Shown here piece after piece: positions 15,743 to 24,605 of a stretch of DNA of 64,000 bases (its first letter is position 1; each line of letters starts with the position of its first letter). The translations under genes were made by a program, and so were the position numbers. The notes under the pieces were generated by a model, which had not been told where the DNA came from, searched no databases, and saw nothing but the letters and a program-made list of their open reading frames with translations. Origin of the DNA: Zhengella sp041738295 (GTDB lineage: Bacteria > Pseudomonadota > Alphaproteobacteria > Rhizobiales > Rhizobiaceae); assembly GCA_041738295.1 (NCBI GenBank), contig JBGSQC010000157.1:1-64000 (forward strand), in the 5' to 3' direction.

Positions 15743-16334
15743 CAATTTCTCCCAGAGTGCGCAGCTTTTCCAGCAACGGCAGCAGTGGCAAGCCCATGAT
15801 GGTGAAGGTGTCTCCCTCGATCTTGTCGAACAGGCGGATGCCCAGACCCTCGATCTGGTAGGCGCCGACACTGGAAAGTATCGTATCGCCTGCTTGCGCG
15901 AGATGACGCCCGACATAACCCGGATCAAGCGTTCGCATGGTCAAGCTCGCTACCTCAACATGGCGCCAGAGCGTTTCCCCATTGCGGACCAACACGACTG
16001 CCGAATTGAGATGATGGGTCTTGCCGGACAGCTGCAGCAGGCGGCGGCGCGCGCCTTCCATGTCGGTCACTTTGTGGAGCACTTCCTCTCCAAGTGACAG
16101 GGTCTGGTCTGAGCCGACAACAAGAGCATCGGGGTAGCGTTCCGAAACTTCTGCTGCCTTTGCCTCTGCCAAGACCAGCGCGATGTCTTCGGGCATCATT
16201 CCGGTCTCTGCCAGCGGAGCTTCGACCGCGCGCTCGTCAACGCGGGCCGGCACAGCGCGAAACGACAGGCCGGCATTCTGCATCAGTTGACGTCGAAACG
16301 GACTAGCGGAAGCAAGGATCAGTGTGTTGTGCAT
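15735..16334 (-). CDS. maf: Maf-like nucleoside-triphosphate pyrophosphatase
   Basis: Hydrolyses non-canonical or excess nucleotides, probably dTTP/UTP or m7GTP; which one cannot be told here. The 199-residue protein begins MHNTLILASASPFRRQLM, the Maf substrate loop, and carries VVGSDQTLSL and the VGAYQIEGLG block. The ATG at 16334 is favoured over an upstream ATG because homology starts there. Members of the family inhibit septation when overproduced. It is 31 bp after ppsR. Confidence 0.92.
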   Translation of the reverse strand: MHNTLILASASPFRRQLMQNAGLSFRAVPARVDERAVEAPLAETGMMPEDIALVLAEAKAAEVSERYPDALVVGSDQTLSLGEEVLHKVTDMEGARRRLLQLSGKTHHLNSAVVLVRNGETLWRHVEVASLTMRTLDPGYVGRHLAQAGDTILSSVGAYQIEGLGIRLFDKIEGDTFTIMGLPLLPLLEKLRTLGEIDG

Positions 16335-16365
16335 AGGGGAACGGTCTCCGCGAAAGCGCCCGTTG

Positions 16366-17187
16366 CTAGCGTGCCTTGTGGAAGAGGGCAAGGATGGCTG
16401 CGGCGGTCTCCTCGATTGATCGCCGCGTCACGTCGATCATCGGCCAGCCATGGCGCGAGAGGAGCTGGCGGGCATGGGTCAATTCCGCCGTAATGGCAGA
16501 CCGGTCAGCATAGTCGCGCGCGTCATAGGCAATGGACGAGCCGAGAATACGGTTCTCGCGGACCTGGCTGATGCGTTCGGCCGATGCGACTAGTCCGACA
16601 ATCAGCGGCTTTGAGGCAAGGAGAACACCGTCGGGCAAGGGCACATTCTGCACGATTGGAATGTTGGCGGTCTTGTATCCGCGATTGGCCAGATAAATGC
16701 TGGTTGGCGTCTTGGATGTCCGTGAAATCCCAAGAATCACGATGTCGGCATCGTCAAGGTCATGGCTCAGCTGACCGTCATCATGCTCCATGGTGAAGTT
16801 CAGCGCATCGATCCGGCGGAAGTACTCCGCATCAAGCACGTGCTGTGCTCCGACACGCCGCCCGGCCGGGGTGCCGAGATAGGACTGGAACACGGTCAGG
16901 ACCGGCTCGAGAACCGAAACACAGGGAAGGCCCAGCGCCTGGCATCCCTCATCAATGGTGTGCGCGAGATCCTTGTCGACCACGGTGTAGAGAACGATGC
17001 CCGGTTCCTCGTCAATTTCCTGGAGGACACGTTCCACCTGCTTCTGGGTGCGGATGAGCGGGTAGATATGCTCGATGGCGCGGGCATTCTTGTATTGCGC
17101 GGCGGCTGCGCGGCCAGCGGCCAGCAGCGTTTCGCCGGTGGCATCCGAGATCAGGTGAAGATGAAAGAAGCTTTGGGTTTTGTTCAC
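16366..17187 (-). CDS. ppsR: PEP synthase / PPDK regulatory protein (DUF299, RP001 type)
   Basis: Bifunctional kinase/pyrophosphorylase that controls phosphoenolpyruvate synthase or pyruvate phosphate dikinase by ADP-dependent phosphorylation. The 273-residue protein has FFHLHLISDATGETL at its start and the P-loop-like GISRTSKTPTSIYLA near the middle. The start is GTG at 17187, where homology begins, with AGGA about 13 bases upstream; the open frame continues into the origin region but with no family resemblance. It forms the left border of oriC, as the RP001 gene does in Caulobacter. Confidence 0.92.
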   Translation of the reverse strand: MNKTQSFFHLHLISDATGETLLAAGRAAAAQYKNARAIEHIYPLIRTQKQVERVLQEIDEEPGIVLYTVVDKDLAHTIDEGCQALGLPCVSVLEPVLTVFQSYLGTPAGRRVGAQHVLDAEYFRRIDALNFTMEHDDGQLSHDLDDADIVILGISRTSKTPTSIYLANRGYKTANIPIVQNVPLPDGVLLASKPLIVGLVASAERISQVRENRILGSSIAYDARDYADRSAITAELTHARQLLSRHGWPMIDVTRRSIEETAAAILALFHKAR

Positions 17188-17604
17188 AGGTTTCGGCCGT
17201 TCCTGCCGGGTTGTGTGGATAAAGGGTGGTTGCGGGGCGGGGTGACCGGGAGGCTGGGGATAGGCATCGAACTTGTCCACATTAGGGTTGGCGACCGAAT
17301 GCTGACGACAGGTGTGGATGAATGCGGGGGCAAAGTCCATTGGCCACCACTTCTCCACACAGGGCACTTTGCCTGTTGGACAGGAAAGGTTTTGAAGGGT
17401 AAGAGAAAATCCGACTTGTCCACTTTGTTTTACACATGGGGACAGTCGAATGCTTTTCCGGTTGCCGGCCCGATTGGGAGGGGTAATCGGTGGATGAACC
17501 GCAATCCCCGATTCTGACAGAGTCTAAGAATCAAAAGACCAAGATTCAGAATCTTCTTTTTTATTTAGAGGGAGCCTTGCCAGCAAAGGCAGGGCTCGGA
17601 AAAG
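17188..17604. other. oriC: Probable chromosomal replication origin (oriC)
   Basis: The 417-bp gap between ppsR and hemE is where alphaproteobacterial oriC is typically found. DnaA-box-like 9-mers: TGTGGATAA (17214-17222, a perfect TTATCCACA on the minus strand), TTGTCCACA (17273-17281), TGTGGATGA (17313-17321), TTCTCCACA (17351-17359), TTGTCCACT (17416-17424), TTTTACACA (17428-17436) and TTGTTCACA at the ppsR start (17180-17188). An AT-rich tract at 17522-17571 would be the unwinding element. Five GANTC sites fall at 17510-17553. Genes diverge from here on both sides. Confidence 0.85.
17510..17553. promoter_or_regulatory. Cluster of five GANTC (CcrM-type) methylation sites
   Basis: GATTC 17510-17514, GAGTC 17520-17524, GAATC 17528-17532, GATTC 17543-17547 and GAATC 17549-17553. 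They sit at the hemE side of oriC, on the edge of the AT-rich tract. GANTC is the target of the cell-cycle methyltransferase CcrM in Alphaproteobacteria. Confidence 0.85.
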
Positions 17605-18630
17605 ATGACAAGAACAGTCGTAGACGTGTTGAAGGGTGCAAGCCGCGTTCCTCCACCCATCTGGATGATGCGCCAAGCAGGGCGCTACCTGCCAGAGTAC
17701 CGGGAGACCCGGAAACAGGCAGGGAGTTTCCTCGACCTTTGCTACAATCCGGATCTCGCCGTTGAAGTGACGCTGCAGCCGATCCGCCGATTTGGCTTTG
17801 ATGCTTCGATCCTGTTTTCCGACATCCTTGTGGTTCCGCATGCGCTGGGTAGGGATTTGCGGTTCGAGGAAGGTCGCGGCCCGCTGATGACGCCGATTGA
17901 GCCAGCCGAGATCGGCCGGTTGGATGGGGCCGGTTTCCATGAGCATCTTGAGCCGGTCTATGAAACCGTTCGCCGCTTGCGAGCTGAGCTTCCTTCAGAC
18001 ACGACCCTTCTGGGCTTCTGTGGCGCTCCCTGGACTGTTGCGACATACATGATCGCCGGTCATGGCACGCCCGATCAGGCGCCCGGGCGGCTGTTCGCAT
18101 TCCGCCATCCCGAAGCGATGCGCAAGCTGCTCGATAGGCTTGCTGTCCAGTCCGGCGAATATCTGATCCGGCAGATCGAAGCAGGGGCTGATTCGGTTCA
18201 GATCTTTGATTCCTGGTCCGGCGTTCTGGATGAGGCGGTATTCGAGGATCTTTGCATCAAACCCGTCGCCAAGATAGTATCCATGATCAAGGCGAAGCAC
18301 CCGAACGTTCCCATCATCGGGTTCCCGAAGGGATCCGGGTCACTCTATGACAGCTATCGCGCCAAGACCGGTGTGGATGCGCTGGGTCTTGACTGGTCAG
18401 TGCCCTTTTCACAGGCCAAGCGCCTGCAAAAAGATGGCGCTGTCCAGGGCAACCTTGATCCGATGCGCCTCGTAGCGGGCGGCAAAGCGCTTGACGACGG
18501 GATTGACCGTATCCTCGAGCATCTTTGCGACGGCCCGTTAATCTTCAACCTCGGTCACGGGATTACACCGGAAACACCTGTGGCCCATGTCGAGCAGATG
18601 GTTGCCCGTGTTCGCAATGCAGGTTTGTGA
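17605..18630 (+). CDS. hemE: Uroporphyrinogen decarboxylase
   Basis: Decarboxylates uroporphyrinogen III to coproporphyrinogen III in heme synthesis. The 341-residue TIM barrel starts at the ATG at 17605, after a GGAAAAG ribosome site, and shows PPIWMMRQAGRYLPEYRE, the substrate-binding signature, plus GFCGAPWTVATYMI, the second signature. A catalytic Asp lies in FSDILVVPHALG. It is the first rightward gene after the origin, as in Caulobacter. Its promoter must lie within the oriC region, so transcription and initiation may interact. Confidence 0.97.
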   Translation: MTRTVVDVLKGASRVPPPIWMMRQAGRYLPEYRETRKQAGSFLDLCYNPDLAVEVTLQPIRRFGFDASILFSDILVVPHALGRDLRFEEGRGPLMTPIEPAEIGRLDGAGFHEHLEPVYETVRRLRAELPSDTTLLGFCGAPWTVATYMIAGHGTPDQAPGRLFAFRHPEAMRKLLDRLAVQSGEYLIRQIEAGADSVQIFDSWSGVLDEAVFEDLCIKPVAKIVSMIKAKHPNVPIIGFPKGSGSLYDSYRAKTGVDALGLDWSVPFSQAKRLQKDGAVQGNLDPMRLVAGGKALDDGIDRILEHLCDGPLIFNLGHGITPETPVAHVEQMVARVRNAGL

Positions 18631-18665
18631 CCGTGTCGGGCGCTGGTGGTGAAAATCTGGGCGCA

Positions 18666-19187
18666 ATGCAGTCAAGTGGCAAAAAGGCGGGCAAACGCGC
18701 TGCTGTCGCGATCCTTGTCTTTCTGGCTCTGACCGGGCTGCTGTTCTGGTTTGATCCGTCTGGCTTCTATCTCTGGGCGAAGTCCGTTCATGTGATGGCG
18801 ATCATTGCCTGGATGGCGGCGATGTTCTATCTGCCCCGCCTGTTCATCTATCATTGCGAGGCTGAACCCGGCTCAGCCCAGTCTGAGACGTTCAAGATCA
18901 TGGAGCGTCGCCTGCTTCGTGCCATCATGAACCCGGCCATGACGATTTCCTGGGTTTTCGGGCTATGGCTGGCGTGGGATGCGGGCTACTTTACGGAAGC
19001 CTGGTTTCATGTGAAGCTTCTTGGCGTGGTGCTGCTGTCGGCCTGCCACGGATATCTCGCCAAGGGCGTTCGGCTGTTTGCCGAAGATCGCAATGTGAAA
19101 AGCCAGACTCATTGGCGGCTGGTCAATGAAATCCCGACTGTCCTGATGATCCTGATTGTCGTGATGGTGATCGTTAAGCCTTTCTGA
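18666..19187 (+). CDS. hemJ: HemJ-type protoporphyrinogen IX oxidase
   Basis: Membrane enzyme thought to oxidise protoporphyrinogen IX where HemG and HemY are absent. The 173-residue protein has four or five hydrophobic helices: 12-30, the SVHVMAIIAWMAAMFYLPRLF segment, MTISWVFGLWLAW, HVKLLGVVLLSACHG and a C-terminal LMILIVVMVIV. The conserved His of the second helix and the His-Val-Lys block are present. ATG at 18666 was chosen; a GTG overlapping the hemE stop is also in frame. hemE-hemJ adjacency supports the assignment. Confidence 0.92.
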   Translation: MQSSGKKAGKRAAVAILVFLALTGLLFWFDPSGFYLWAKSVHVMAIIAWMAAMFYLPRLFIYHCEAEPGSAQSETFKIMERRLLRAIMNPAMTISWVFGLWLAWDAGYFTEAWFHVKLLGVVLLSACHGYLAKGVRLFAEDRNVKSQTHWRLVNEIPTVLMILIVVMVIVKPF

Positions 19188-19335
19188 ACTGGCCGTTTCA
19201 AACATGCTTGCGTTTTGAAGACGGGAAGATTAAACAACGCTCATTCTTCTTCCGGCGCGCCGCCTGTCTCCCCGACATTGCCCGTGGCCCCTTGACCGGA
19301 AATTCCCATTCCTCATTGCCAGATCGAGCAAACCC

Positions 19336-20601
19336 ATGCAGGAAATGAAGCTCCAAGAGCTCAAAAGCAAAAAGCCGACAGACCTGATCACTTTCGCGGA
19401 ATCTCTGGAAGTGGAAAATGCCAGTGTTCTGCGCAAGCAAGAGCTGATGTTTGCCATTTTAAAAAAACTTGCGGAACAAGATGTCGAGATTATCGGCGAT
19501 GGCGTTGTTGAAATCCTGCAGGATGGTTTTGGTTTTCTTCGTTCTGCCAGCGCAAACTATTTGCCGGGTCCCGATGACATCTATATTTCGCCTTCGCAGA
19601 TTCGTCGCTTCTCACTGAAGACTGGTGATACTGTCGAGGGTCCGATCCGTGGTCCCAAGGAAGGCGAACGTTACTTTGCACTTCTCAAGGTCAACACGAT
19701 CAATTTCGAGAACCCGGAGAAGATCCGCCACAAGATCCATTTCGACAATCTGACGCCGCTTTATCCCGATGAGCGGTTGAAGATGGAGATCGAAAATCCG
19801 ACAACGAAGGATCTCTCTTCCCGAGTGATCGATCTCGTTTCACCGCTTGGCAAGGGCCAGCGCGGCCTCATCGTCGCCCCGCCGCGCACCGGCAAGACCG
19901 TTCTCCTGCAAAATATTGCGCATTCAATCACCGCCAATCATCCGGAATGCTACCTGATCGTGCTGCTGATTGATGAGCGGCCTGAGGAAGTGACCGACAT
20001 GCAGCGCTCCGTAAAGGGGGAGGTTGTTTCCTCGACCTTCGACGAACCGGCAGTCCGTCACGTTCAGGTCGCCGAGATGGTGATCGAAAAGGCCAAGCGT
20101 CTGGTCGAACATGGGCGCGATGTGGTGATCCTGCTTGATTCGATTACCCGCCTCGGCCGTGCTTACAACACGGTGGTTCCGTCATCGGGCAAGGTTCTGA
20201 CCGGCGGCGTTGATGCCAATGCGCTGCAGCGTCCCAAGCGGTTCTTCGGAGCGGCCCGAAATATCGAAGAAGGTGGCTCGCTGACCATCATCGCAACAGC
20301 GCTGATCGATACTGGCAGCCGCATGGATGAAGTGATTTTTGAAGAATTCAAGGGTACCGGAAACTCGGAAATCGTGCTTGACCGCAAGGTTGCCGACAAG
20401 CGCATCTTCCCGGCGATGGACATCTTGAAATCCGGTACCCGGAAAGAGGATCTCCTGGTCGCTCGGCAGGACCTGCAGAAAATCTTTGTTCTACGGCGAA
20501 TTCTCGCGCCGATGGGAACGACTGATGCAGTCGAGTTCCTGATCGACAAGTTGAAGCAGACCAAGAGCAATGCAGATTTCTTCGATTCGATGAACACCTG
20601 A
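19336..20601 (+). CDS. rho: Transcription termination factor Rho
   Basis: Hexameric RNA-dependent ATPase that ends transcription. The 421-residue protein has the N-terminal helical domain (MKLQELKSKKPTDL), the cold-shock-like RNA-binding domain with GFGFLRS at about 65-71, Walker A PPRTGKT at about 181-187, LLIDERPEEVT and the Q/R-loop regions. Length is typical and no insertion is seen. The 148-bp region before it has no recognised gene and may hold the promoter and leader. It lies in the conserved hemE-hemJ-rho-mnmE order. Confidence 0.97.
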   Translation: MQEMKLQELKSKKPTDLITFAESLEVENASVLRKQELMFAILKKLAEQDVEIIGDGVVEILQDGFGFLRSASANYLPGPDDIYISPSQIRRFSLKTGDTVEGPIRGPKEGERYFALLKVNTINFENPEKIRHKIHFDNLTPLYPDERLKMEIENPTTKDLSSRVIDLVSPLGKGQRGLIVAPPRTGKTVLLQNIAHSITANHPECYLIVLLIDERPEEVTDMQRSVKGEVVSSTFDEPAVRHVQVAEMVIEKAKRLVEHGRDVVILLDSITRLGRAYNTVVPSSGKVLTGGVDANALQRPKRFFGAARNIEEGGSLTIIATALIDTGSRMDEVIFEEFKGTGNSEIVLDRKVADKRIFPAMDILKSGTRKEDLLVARQDLQKIFVLRRILAPMGTTDAVEFLIDKLKQTKSNADFFDSMNT

Positions 20602-20682
20602 CCGAATCGGATACGAAACAACACCAGTGGCGCAGCCTTTTGGTCGATCCTATTGGAATCACTGAGATAATGGTGATTTTCG

Positions 20683-21996
20683 GTGTCTGACGAAGCTGAT
20701 ACGATCTATGCGCTATCCAGTGGTGGGCTTCCTGCCGGTGTTGCGGTAGTCCGCGTCTCAGGGTCGAGGGTCCGTGCTGTTGTGGAAGCACTTTGCGGTA
20801 CGCTACCAGAGCCGCGCAAAGCCTTGCTTAAAACATTGCGTTCTTCAGAGCGCGAGGTTCTGGATACCGGCCTGGTTCTCTTCTTTCCGTCGCCCAAAAG
20901 TTTTACCGGTGAGGATGTCGCCGAGTTTCATATTCATGGCGGCAAGGCGGTCGTAGCCCGATTTCTGGACGAATTGAGCGGCTTCTCCTCATTGAGGCCT
21001 GCTGTCGCAGGCGAGTTTACCCGGCGGGCTTTTGTCAACGGTCAAGTGGATCTGACAGAAGCCGAAGGTCTGGCCGACCTGGTTGCGGTCGAAACAGAAA
21101 TGCAGCGCCGCTTGGCACTGTCCGGTACCCATGGTGGCCAAAAAGCACTTTACGATGGATGGCGCGATACACTGCTGCATGCACGGGCCATGCTTGAAGC
21201 AGAGTTTGACTTCTCCGATGAGGGGGATATCCTGGGATCCGTTTTTGAGACAATGGTCCCGGAGCTGAGACAGCTTGCAGAAGCAATCGGCGACCATCTT
21301 GCCTCTACCAAGGCGATGGAGATCATTCGCGATGGTTTCCGTGTCGTTCTGGTTGGTGTTCCGAATTCCGGCAAATCCAGCCTGCTCAATGCACTGGCTA
21401 ATCGCGAAGTGGCAATTGTCACGGAAGAGGCGGGCACGACACGCGATGTCATCGAGGTTTCTCTCGATCTTGAAGGTTACAAGGTGATTGTTTCGGACAC
21501 CGCCGGGATTCGTGAAGCGGAAGGCTTGGTCGAGAAGATCGGGATTGAACGGACGCGCCAAGCAATTGGCCAGGCAGACCTGGTGCTGGTCCTGGTTCCG
21601 CCGGACGGCGCCCTCCCGGAGATTGAGCCTAATTTGCTGGACAATGCTTTTCATGTTCACACGAAAGCCGACCTGCTAGGTGTCGAAGCACCCGATGGGT
21701 CTATATCTGTCCATTCCGGGCAGGGAATTCAGGGAGTGATTGATATGATCAAGGGCCATGTCACGGAATCGACGGTCAGTGGGCAGTCAACTGTGGGACT
21801 TCAGGAAAGGCATGTGTCGTTGTTGAGGGCTACAGAATCTTCTTTAAGGACAGCGATTGCGAGCTGGAAGGGCCACCCGGAAATCGCAGCGGAGCATTTG
21901 CGGCAGGCGTCCCACGAACTGGGGCGGATTACCGGTCGGGTAGATGTCGAAGATCTTCTTGGAGTCATTTTCTCCCGTTTCTGCGTGGGAAAATGA
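20683..21996 (+). CDS. mnmE: tRNA modification GTPase MnmE
   Basis: With MnmG, installs the carboxymethylaminomethyl group on U34 of certain tRNAs. The 437-residue protein has the folate-binding N-terminal domain (DTIYALSSGGLPAGVAVVRVSG), the G domain with GVPNSGKSS at about 225-233, DTAGIRE and a variant of NKxD (HTKADLL), and the C-terminal CVGK motif needed for catalysis. Start is GTG at 20683. MnmG follows 93 bp later, with two parS sites in the gap. Confidence 0.96.
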   Translation: MSDEADTIYALSSGGLPAGVAVVRVSGSRVRAVVEALCGTLPEPRKALLKTLRSSEREVLDTGLVLFFPSPKSFTGEDVAEFHIHGGKAVVARFLDELSGFSSLRPAVAGEFTRRAFVNGQVDLTEAEGLADLVAVETEMQRRLALSGTHGGQKALYDGWRDTLLHARAMLEAEFDFSDEGDILGSVFETMVPELRQLAEAIGDHLASTKAMEIIRDGFRVVLVGVPNSGKSSLLNALANREVAIVTEEAGTTRDVIEVSLDLEGYKVIVSDTAGIREAEGLVEKIGIERTRQAIGQADLVLVLVPPDGALPEIEPNLLDNAFHVHTKADLLGVEAPDGSISVHSGQGIQGVIDMIKGHVTESTVSGQSTVGLQERHVSLLRATESSLRTAIASWKGHPEIAAEHLRQASHELGRITGRVDVEDLLGVIFSRFCVGK

Positions 21997-22009
21997 TTCA
22001 CGTGAAACA
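21994..22009. other. parS: parS site after mnmE
   Basis: TGATTCACGTGAAACA, 15 of 16 matches to TGTTTCACGTGAAACA; it overlaps the last codon of mnmE. Confidence 0.85.
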
Positions 22010-22059
22010 CTCGCGTGCGAGCAGTTGACGCCTATGGTTTGGCCCATTAGTGACACTCA

Positions 22060-22075
22060 GGTTTCACGTGAAACA
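22060..22075. other. parS: parS site before mnmG
   Basis: GGTTTCACGTGAAACA, 15 of 16 matches; it lies 14 bp before the mnmG start and 66 bp from the previous site. Confidence 0.88.
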
Positions 22076-22089
22076 AGGTGACCTCGATC

Positions 22090-23967
22090 ATGAGCCGGGT
22101 CTATGATGTCATTGTCGTTGGTGGTGGGCATGCCGGCTGTGAGGCTGCCTCTGCCAGCGCTCGCGCGGGCGCCCGCACTGCGCTCGTCACTCTCAGAAGC
22201 GATAATCTGGGTATCATGTCCTGCAATCCGGCGATTGGCGGATTGGGAAAGGGCCATCTTGTGCGCGAGATTGATGCCCTTGATGGTGTCATGGGTCTTG
22301 CAGCGGATCGCGGCGGCATCCAGTTCCGTATGCTCAACCGTCGAAAAGGATCAGCAGTACAGGGACCGCGTACCCAGGCGGACCGTAAACTTTACAGGCT
22401 TGCTGTTTCGCAAATTATTCAGACAACTCCTGGACTCGATGTACTGGAGGGTGAGGTTAGCGGCCTGATTGAGAACGGATCACGGATAGACGGCATCGTT
22501 CTGACGGATGGTTCCCAGCTTCACGCGCGCAGTGTTGTCTTGACCACTGGAACATTCCTTGGTGGCGTTATCCATATCGGGTCCGAGAAAAGATCAGCAG
22601 GGAGATGGGATGAAAATCCGTCCAACGAACTGTCTGCTTTTCTTCGCTCCAACGGGTTCCGGATGGGTCGTCTCAAGACCGGCACACCGGCGCGCCTCGA
22701 TGGTCGCACAATCAATTGGGAAGCCATAGGAAAGCAGGAAGCAGATGAGGCGCCCGTGCCCTTCTCGCTGATGACCGAGAAGATCACGAACAGGCAGATT
22801 GCCTGCGGTGTCACCCATACCAACCAGAAGACGCACGACATTATCCGGGAAAACCTTGAACGCTCTGCCATGTATTCCGGCAACATCACTGGCGTCGGTC
22901 CGCGTTATTGTCCCTCTATAGAGGACAAGATCGTGCGCTTTGGAGATCGCGATGGCCATCAAATCTTCCTGGAACCGGAAGGGCTGGATGATCCTGTTGT
23001 CTATCCAAATGGTATCTCAACATCCTTGCCTGAAGACGTCCAGGCGTCGTTCCTGAGGAGCATCAAGGGACTAGAGACGGTCACGATCCTTAAGCCCGGC
23101 TATGCCATTGAGTATGATCATGTGGATCCACGCGATCTGACGACAGAGTTGCGGCACAGGACCTTCGAGGGGCTGTATTTTGCAGGCCAGATCAACGGAA
23201 CGACTGGTTACGAGGAAGCTGCAGCTCAGGGGCTTGCTGCCGGATTGAACGCTGCGCGCTCCGCCCTTGGCAAGGAAGGCGTCATCTTCAGCCGTTGCAC
23301 CAGTTACATTGGCGTGATGATTGATGACCTGGTCACTCGAGGCATATCTGAACCCTACCGTATGTTCACCTCGCGCGCGGAGTATCGCTTGTCATTGCGG
23401 GCAGACAATGCCGATCTGCGGCTCACGCCGAAGGGTATTGAAATGGGAATCGTTTCTCCTGCCCGACAGAAACGTTTCGCTGCATTTGAGAGTTCCGTAT
23501 CAACGGCGATCAGTCGGCTCAAGGAGCGGTCAGTCACTCCCAATGAGGCGGGTCGATATGGCATATCGCTCAGGCGTGATGGTGTCCGCCGGACGGCATT
23601 TGACCTGCTTTCCTATCCGGAGCTTGGATTTGAAACCGTAAGGTCTGTCTGGCCGGATCTTGCGTCCATCGATCCGTCCATCGAGAATCTCGTTGTCGCC
23701 GAAGCTTCCTATTCTGTCTATCTTGACAAACAGCAGGAAGATATCGCGCTGCTGCAGAAGGAGGAAAATCTGACAATTCCGCCAGATATGAGTTATGAGC
23801 CAATTACTGGCCTCTCAAATGAGCTCAAGGGCAAGCTTTCGGCGCGGCGGCCGGCAAACATTGCGGCTGCAAACCGCATTGATGGCATGACACCCGCTGC
23901 ACTGGCCCTGATTATCTCCAGGGTTCGCAAGGGCCGCGTGGCTGGGACCGCGGATTTGCGTCAATGA
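22090..23967 (+). CDS. mnmG: tRNA uridine-5-carboxymethylaminomethyl modification enzyme MnmG
   Basis: FAD-dependent partner of MnmE in wobble uridine modification. The 625-residue protein opens MSRVYDVIVVGGGHAG, the FAD-binding motif, and has the family blocks CNPAIGGLGKGH and GTFLGG, the catalytic-cysteine-bearing RYCPSIEDK, and GQINGTTGYEEAAAQG. The ATG at 22090 is preferred over GTG at 22078 because AAGGTGA lies at the proper distance. A parS site is directly upstream. The stop overlaps rsmG by four bases. Confidence 0.97.
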   Translation: MSRVYDVIVVGGGHAGCEAASASARAGARTALVTLRSDNLGIMSCNPAIGGLGKGHLVREIDALDGVMGLAADRGGIQFRMLNRRKGSAVQGPRTQADRKLYRLAVSQIIQTTPGLDVLEGEVSGLIENGSRIDGIVLTDGSQLHARSVVLTTGTFLGGVIHIGSEKRSAGRWDENPSNELSAFLRSNGFRMGRLKTGTPARLDGRTINWEAIGKQEADEAPVPFSLMTEKITNRQIACGVTHTNQKTHDIIRENLERSAMYSGNITGVGPRYCPSIEDKIVRFGDRDGHQIFLEPEGLDDPVVYPNGISTSLPEDVQASFLRSIKGLETVTILKPGYAIEYDHVDPRDLTTELRHRTFEGLYFAGQINGTTGYEEAAAQGLAAGLNAARSALGKEGVIFSRCTSYIGVMIDDLVTRGISEPYRMFTSRAEYRLSLRADNADLRLTPKGIEMGIVSPARQKRFAAFESSVSTAISRLKERSVTPNEAGRYGISLRRDGVRRTAFDLLSYPELGFETVRSVWPDLASIDPSIENLVVAEASYSVYLDKQQEDIALLQKEENLTIPPDMSYEPITGLSNELKGKLSARRPANIAAANRIDGMTPAALALIISRVRKGRVAGTADLRQ

Positions 23968-24602
23968 ATAAAGCGTTTGAAACGCTTCAGGCCGCCGCCG
24001 GTCCGGTTTCACGTGAAACATTCGAGGCTTTGCAACTCTACGAATCTCACTTTCGGAAGTGGAACGCCCATATCAACTTGGCTTCCGCTTCTACGTTGGA
24101 CGCATTCTGGGAGCGGCATATCCTCGACAGCGCTCAGCTCTTCAACCTTCGCAAAAACAGCTTGATCTGGGTCGATCTCGGTTCCGGTGGAGGTCTACCG
24201 GGCGTGGTCCTGTCGATTCTTTGCCGAGATATTCAGGGAGGATCGGTCGATCTTGTTGAGAGCAATCGAAAGAAAGCCGGGTTTCTGTTGAATGCTGTTT
24301 CGGTCTGCAAAGGCAAGGGGACAGTTCATGCCAAGCGCATTGAAGATGCCGTGATTCACGTGAAACATCCCGATATTGTTACCGCTCGGGCACTGGCTCC
24401 GCTGCCAGCTCTGCTTATGCTGGTCAGACCCTATCTGGATCTCAAGGCCGGAAGCCGGGCGCTTCTGCACAAAGGCCGTGGATACCGGGAAGAAATTGCA
24501 GAAAGCCGGAGAAACTGGACGTTCGATCTGGTAGAACATCCAAGCATTGTCGACCCTCACTCTGTGGTCCTGGAAATCAGCAATCTCGTTGGACGGACTT
24601 GA
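23964..24602 (+). CDS. rsmG: 16S rRNA (guanine-527-N7)-methyltransferase RsmG
   Basis: Methylates G527 of 16S rRNA; loss gives low-level streptomycin resistance in other bacteria. The 212-residue protein has a Rossmann methyltransferase fold with VDLGSGGGLPGVVLSI as the AdoMet loop, VESNRKKAGFL, and VTARALAPLPALL. The ATG overlaps the mnmG stop (ATGA). Two parS sites are embedded in its coding sequence, near its start and middle. parA follows after three bases. Confidence 0.95.
   Translation: MNKAFETLQAAAGPVSRETFEALQLYESHFRKWNAHINLASASTLDAFWERHILDSAQLFNLRKNSLIWVDLGSGGGLPGVVLSILCRDIQGGSVDLVESNRKKAGFLLNAVSVCKGKGTVHAKRIEDAVIHVKHPDIVTARALAPLPALLMLVRPYLDLKAGSRALLHKGRGYREEIAESRRNWTFDLVEHPSIVDPHSVVLEISNLVGRT
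24005..24020. other. parS: parS site within rsmG (5' part)
   Basis: GGTTTCACGTGAAACA, 15 of 16 matches, encoding part of VSRETF in rsmG. Confidence 0.88.
24352..24367. other. parS: parS site within rsmG (middle)
   Basis: TGATTCACGTGAAACA, 15 of 16 matches, identical to the site after mnmE and read in rsmG as VIHVKH. Confidence 0.85.
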
Positions 24603-24605
24603 GGA

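Noticed and set aside
17188..17367. A 60-codon N-terminal extension of ppsR
   Set aside because: The extension is not homologous to the family, contains DnaA-box-like sequence, and the GTG at 17187 fits the family start.
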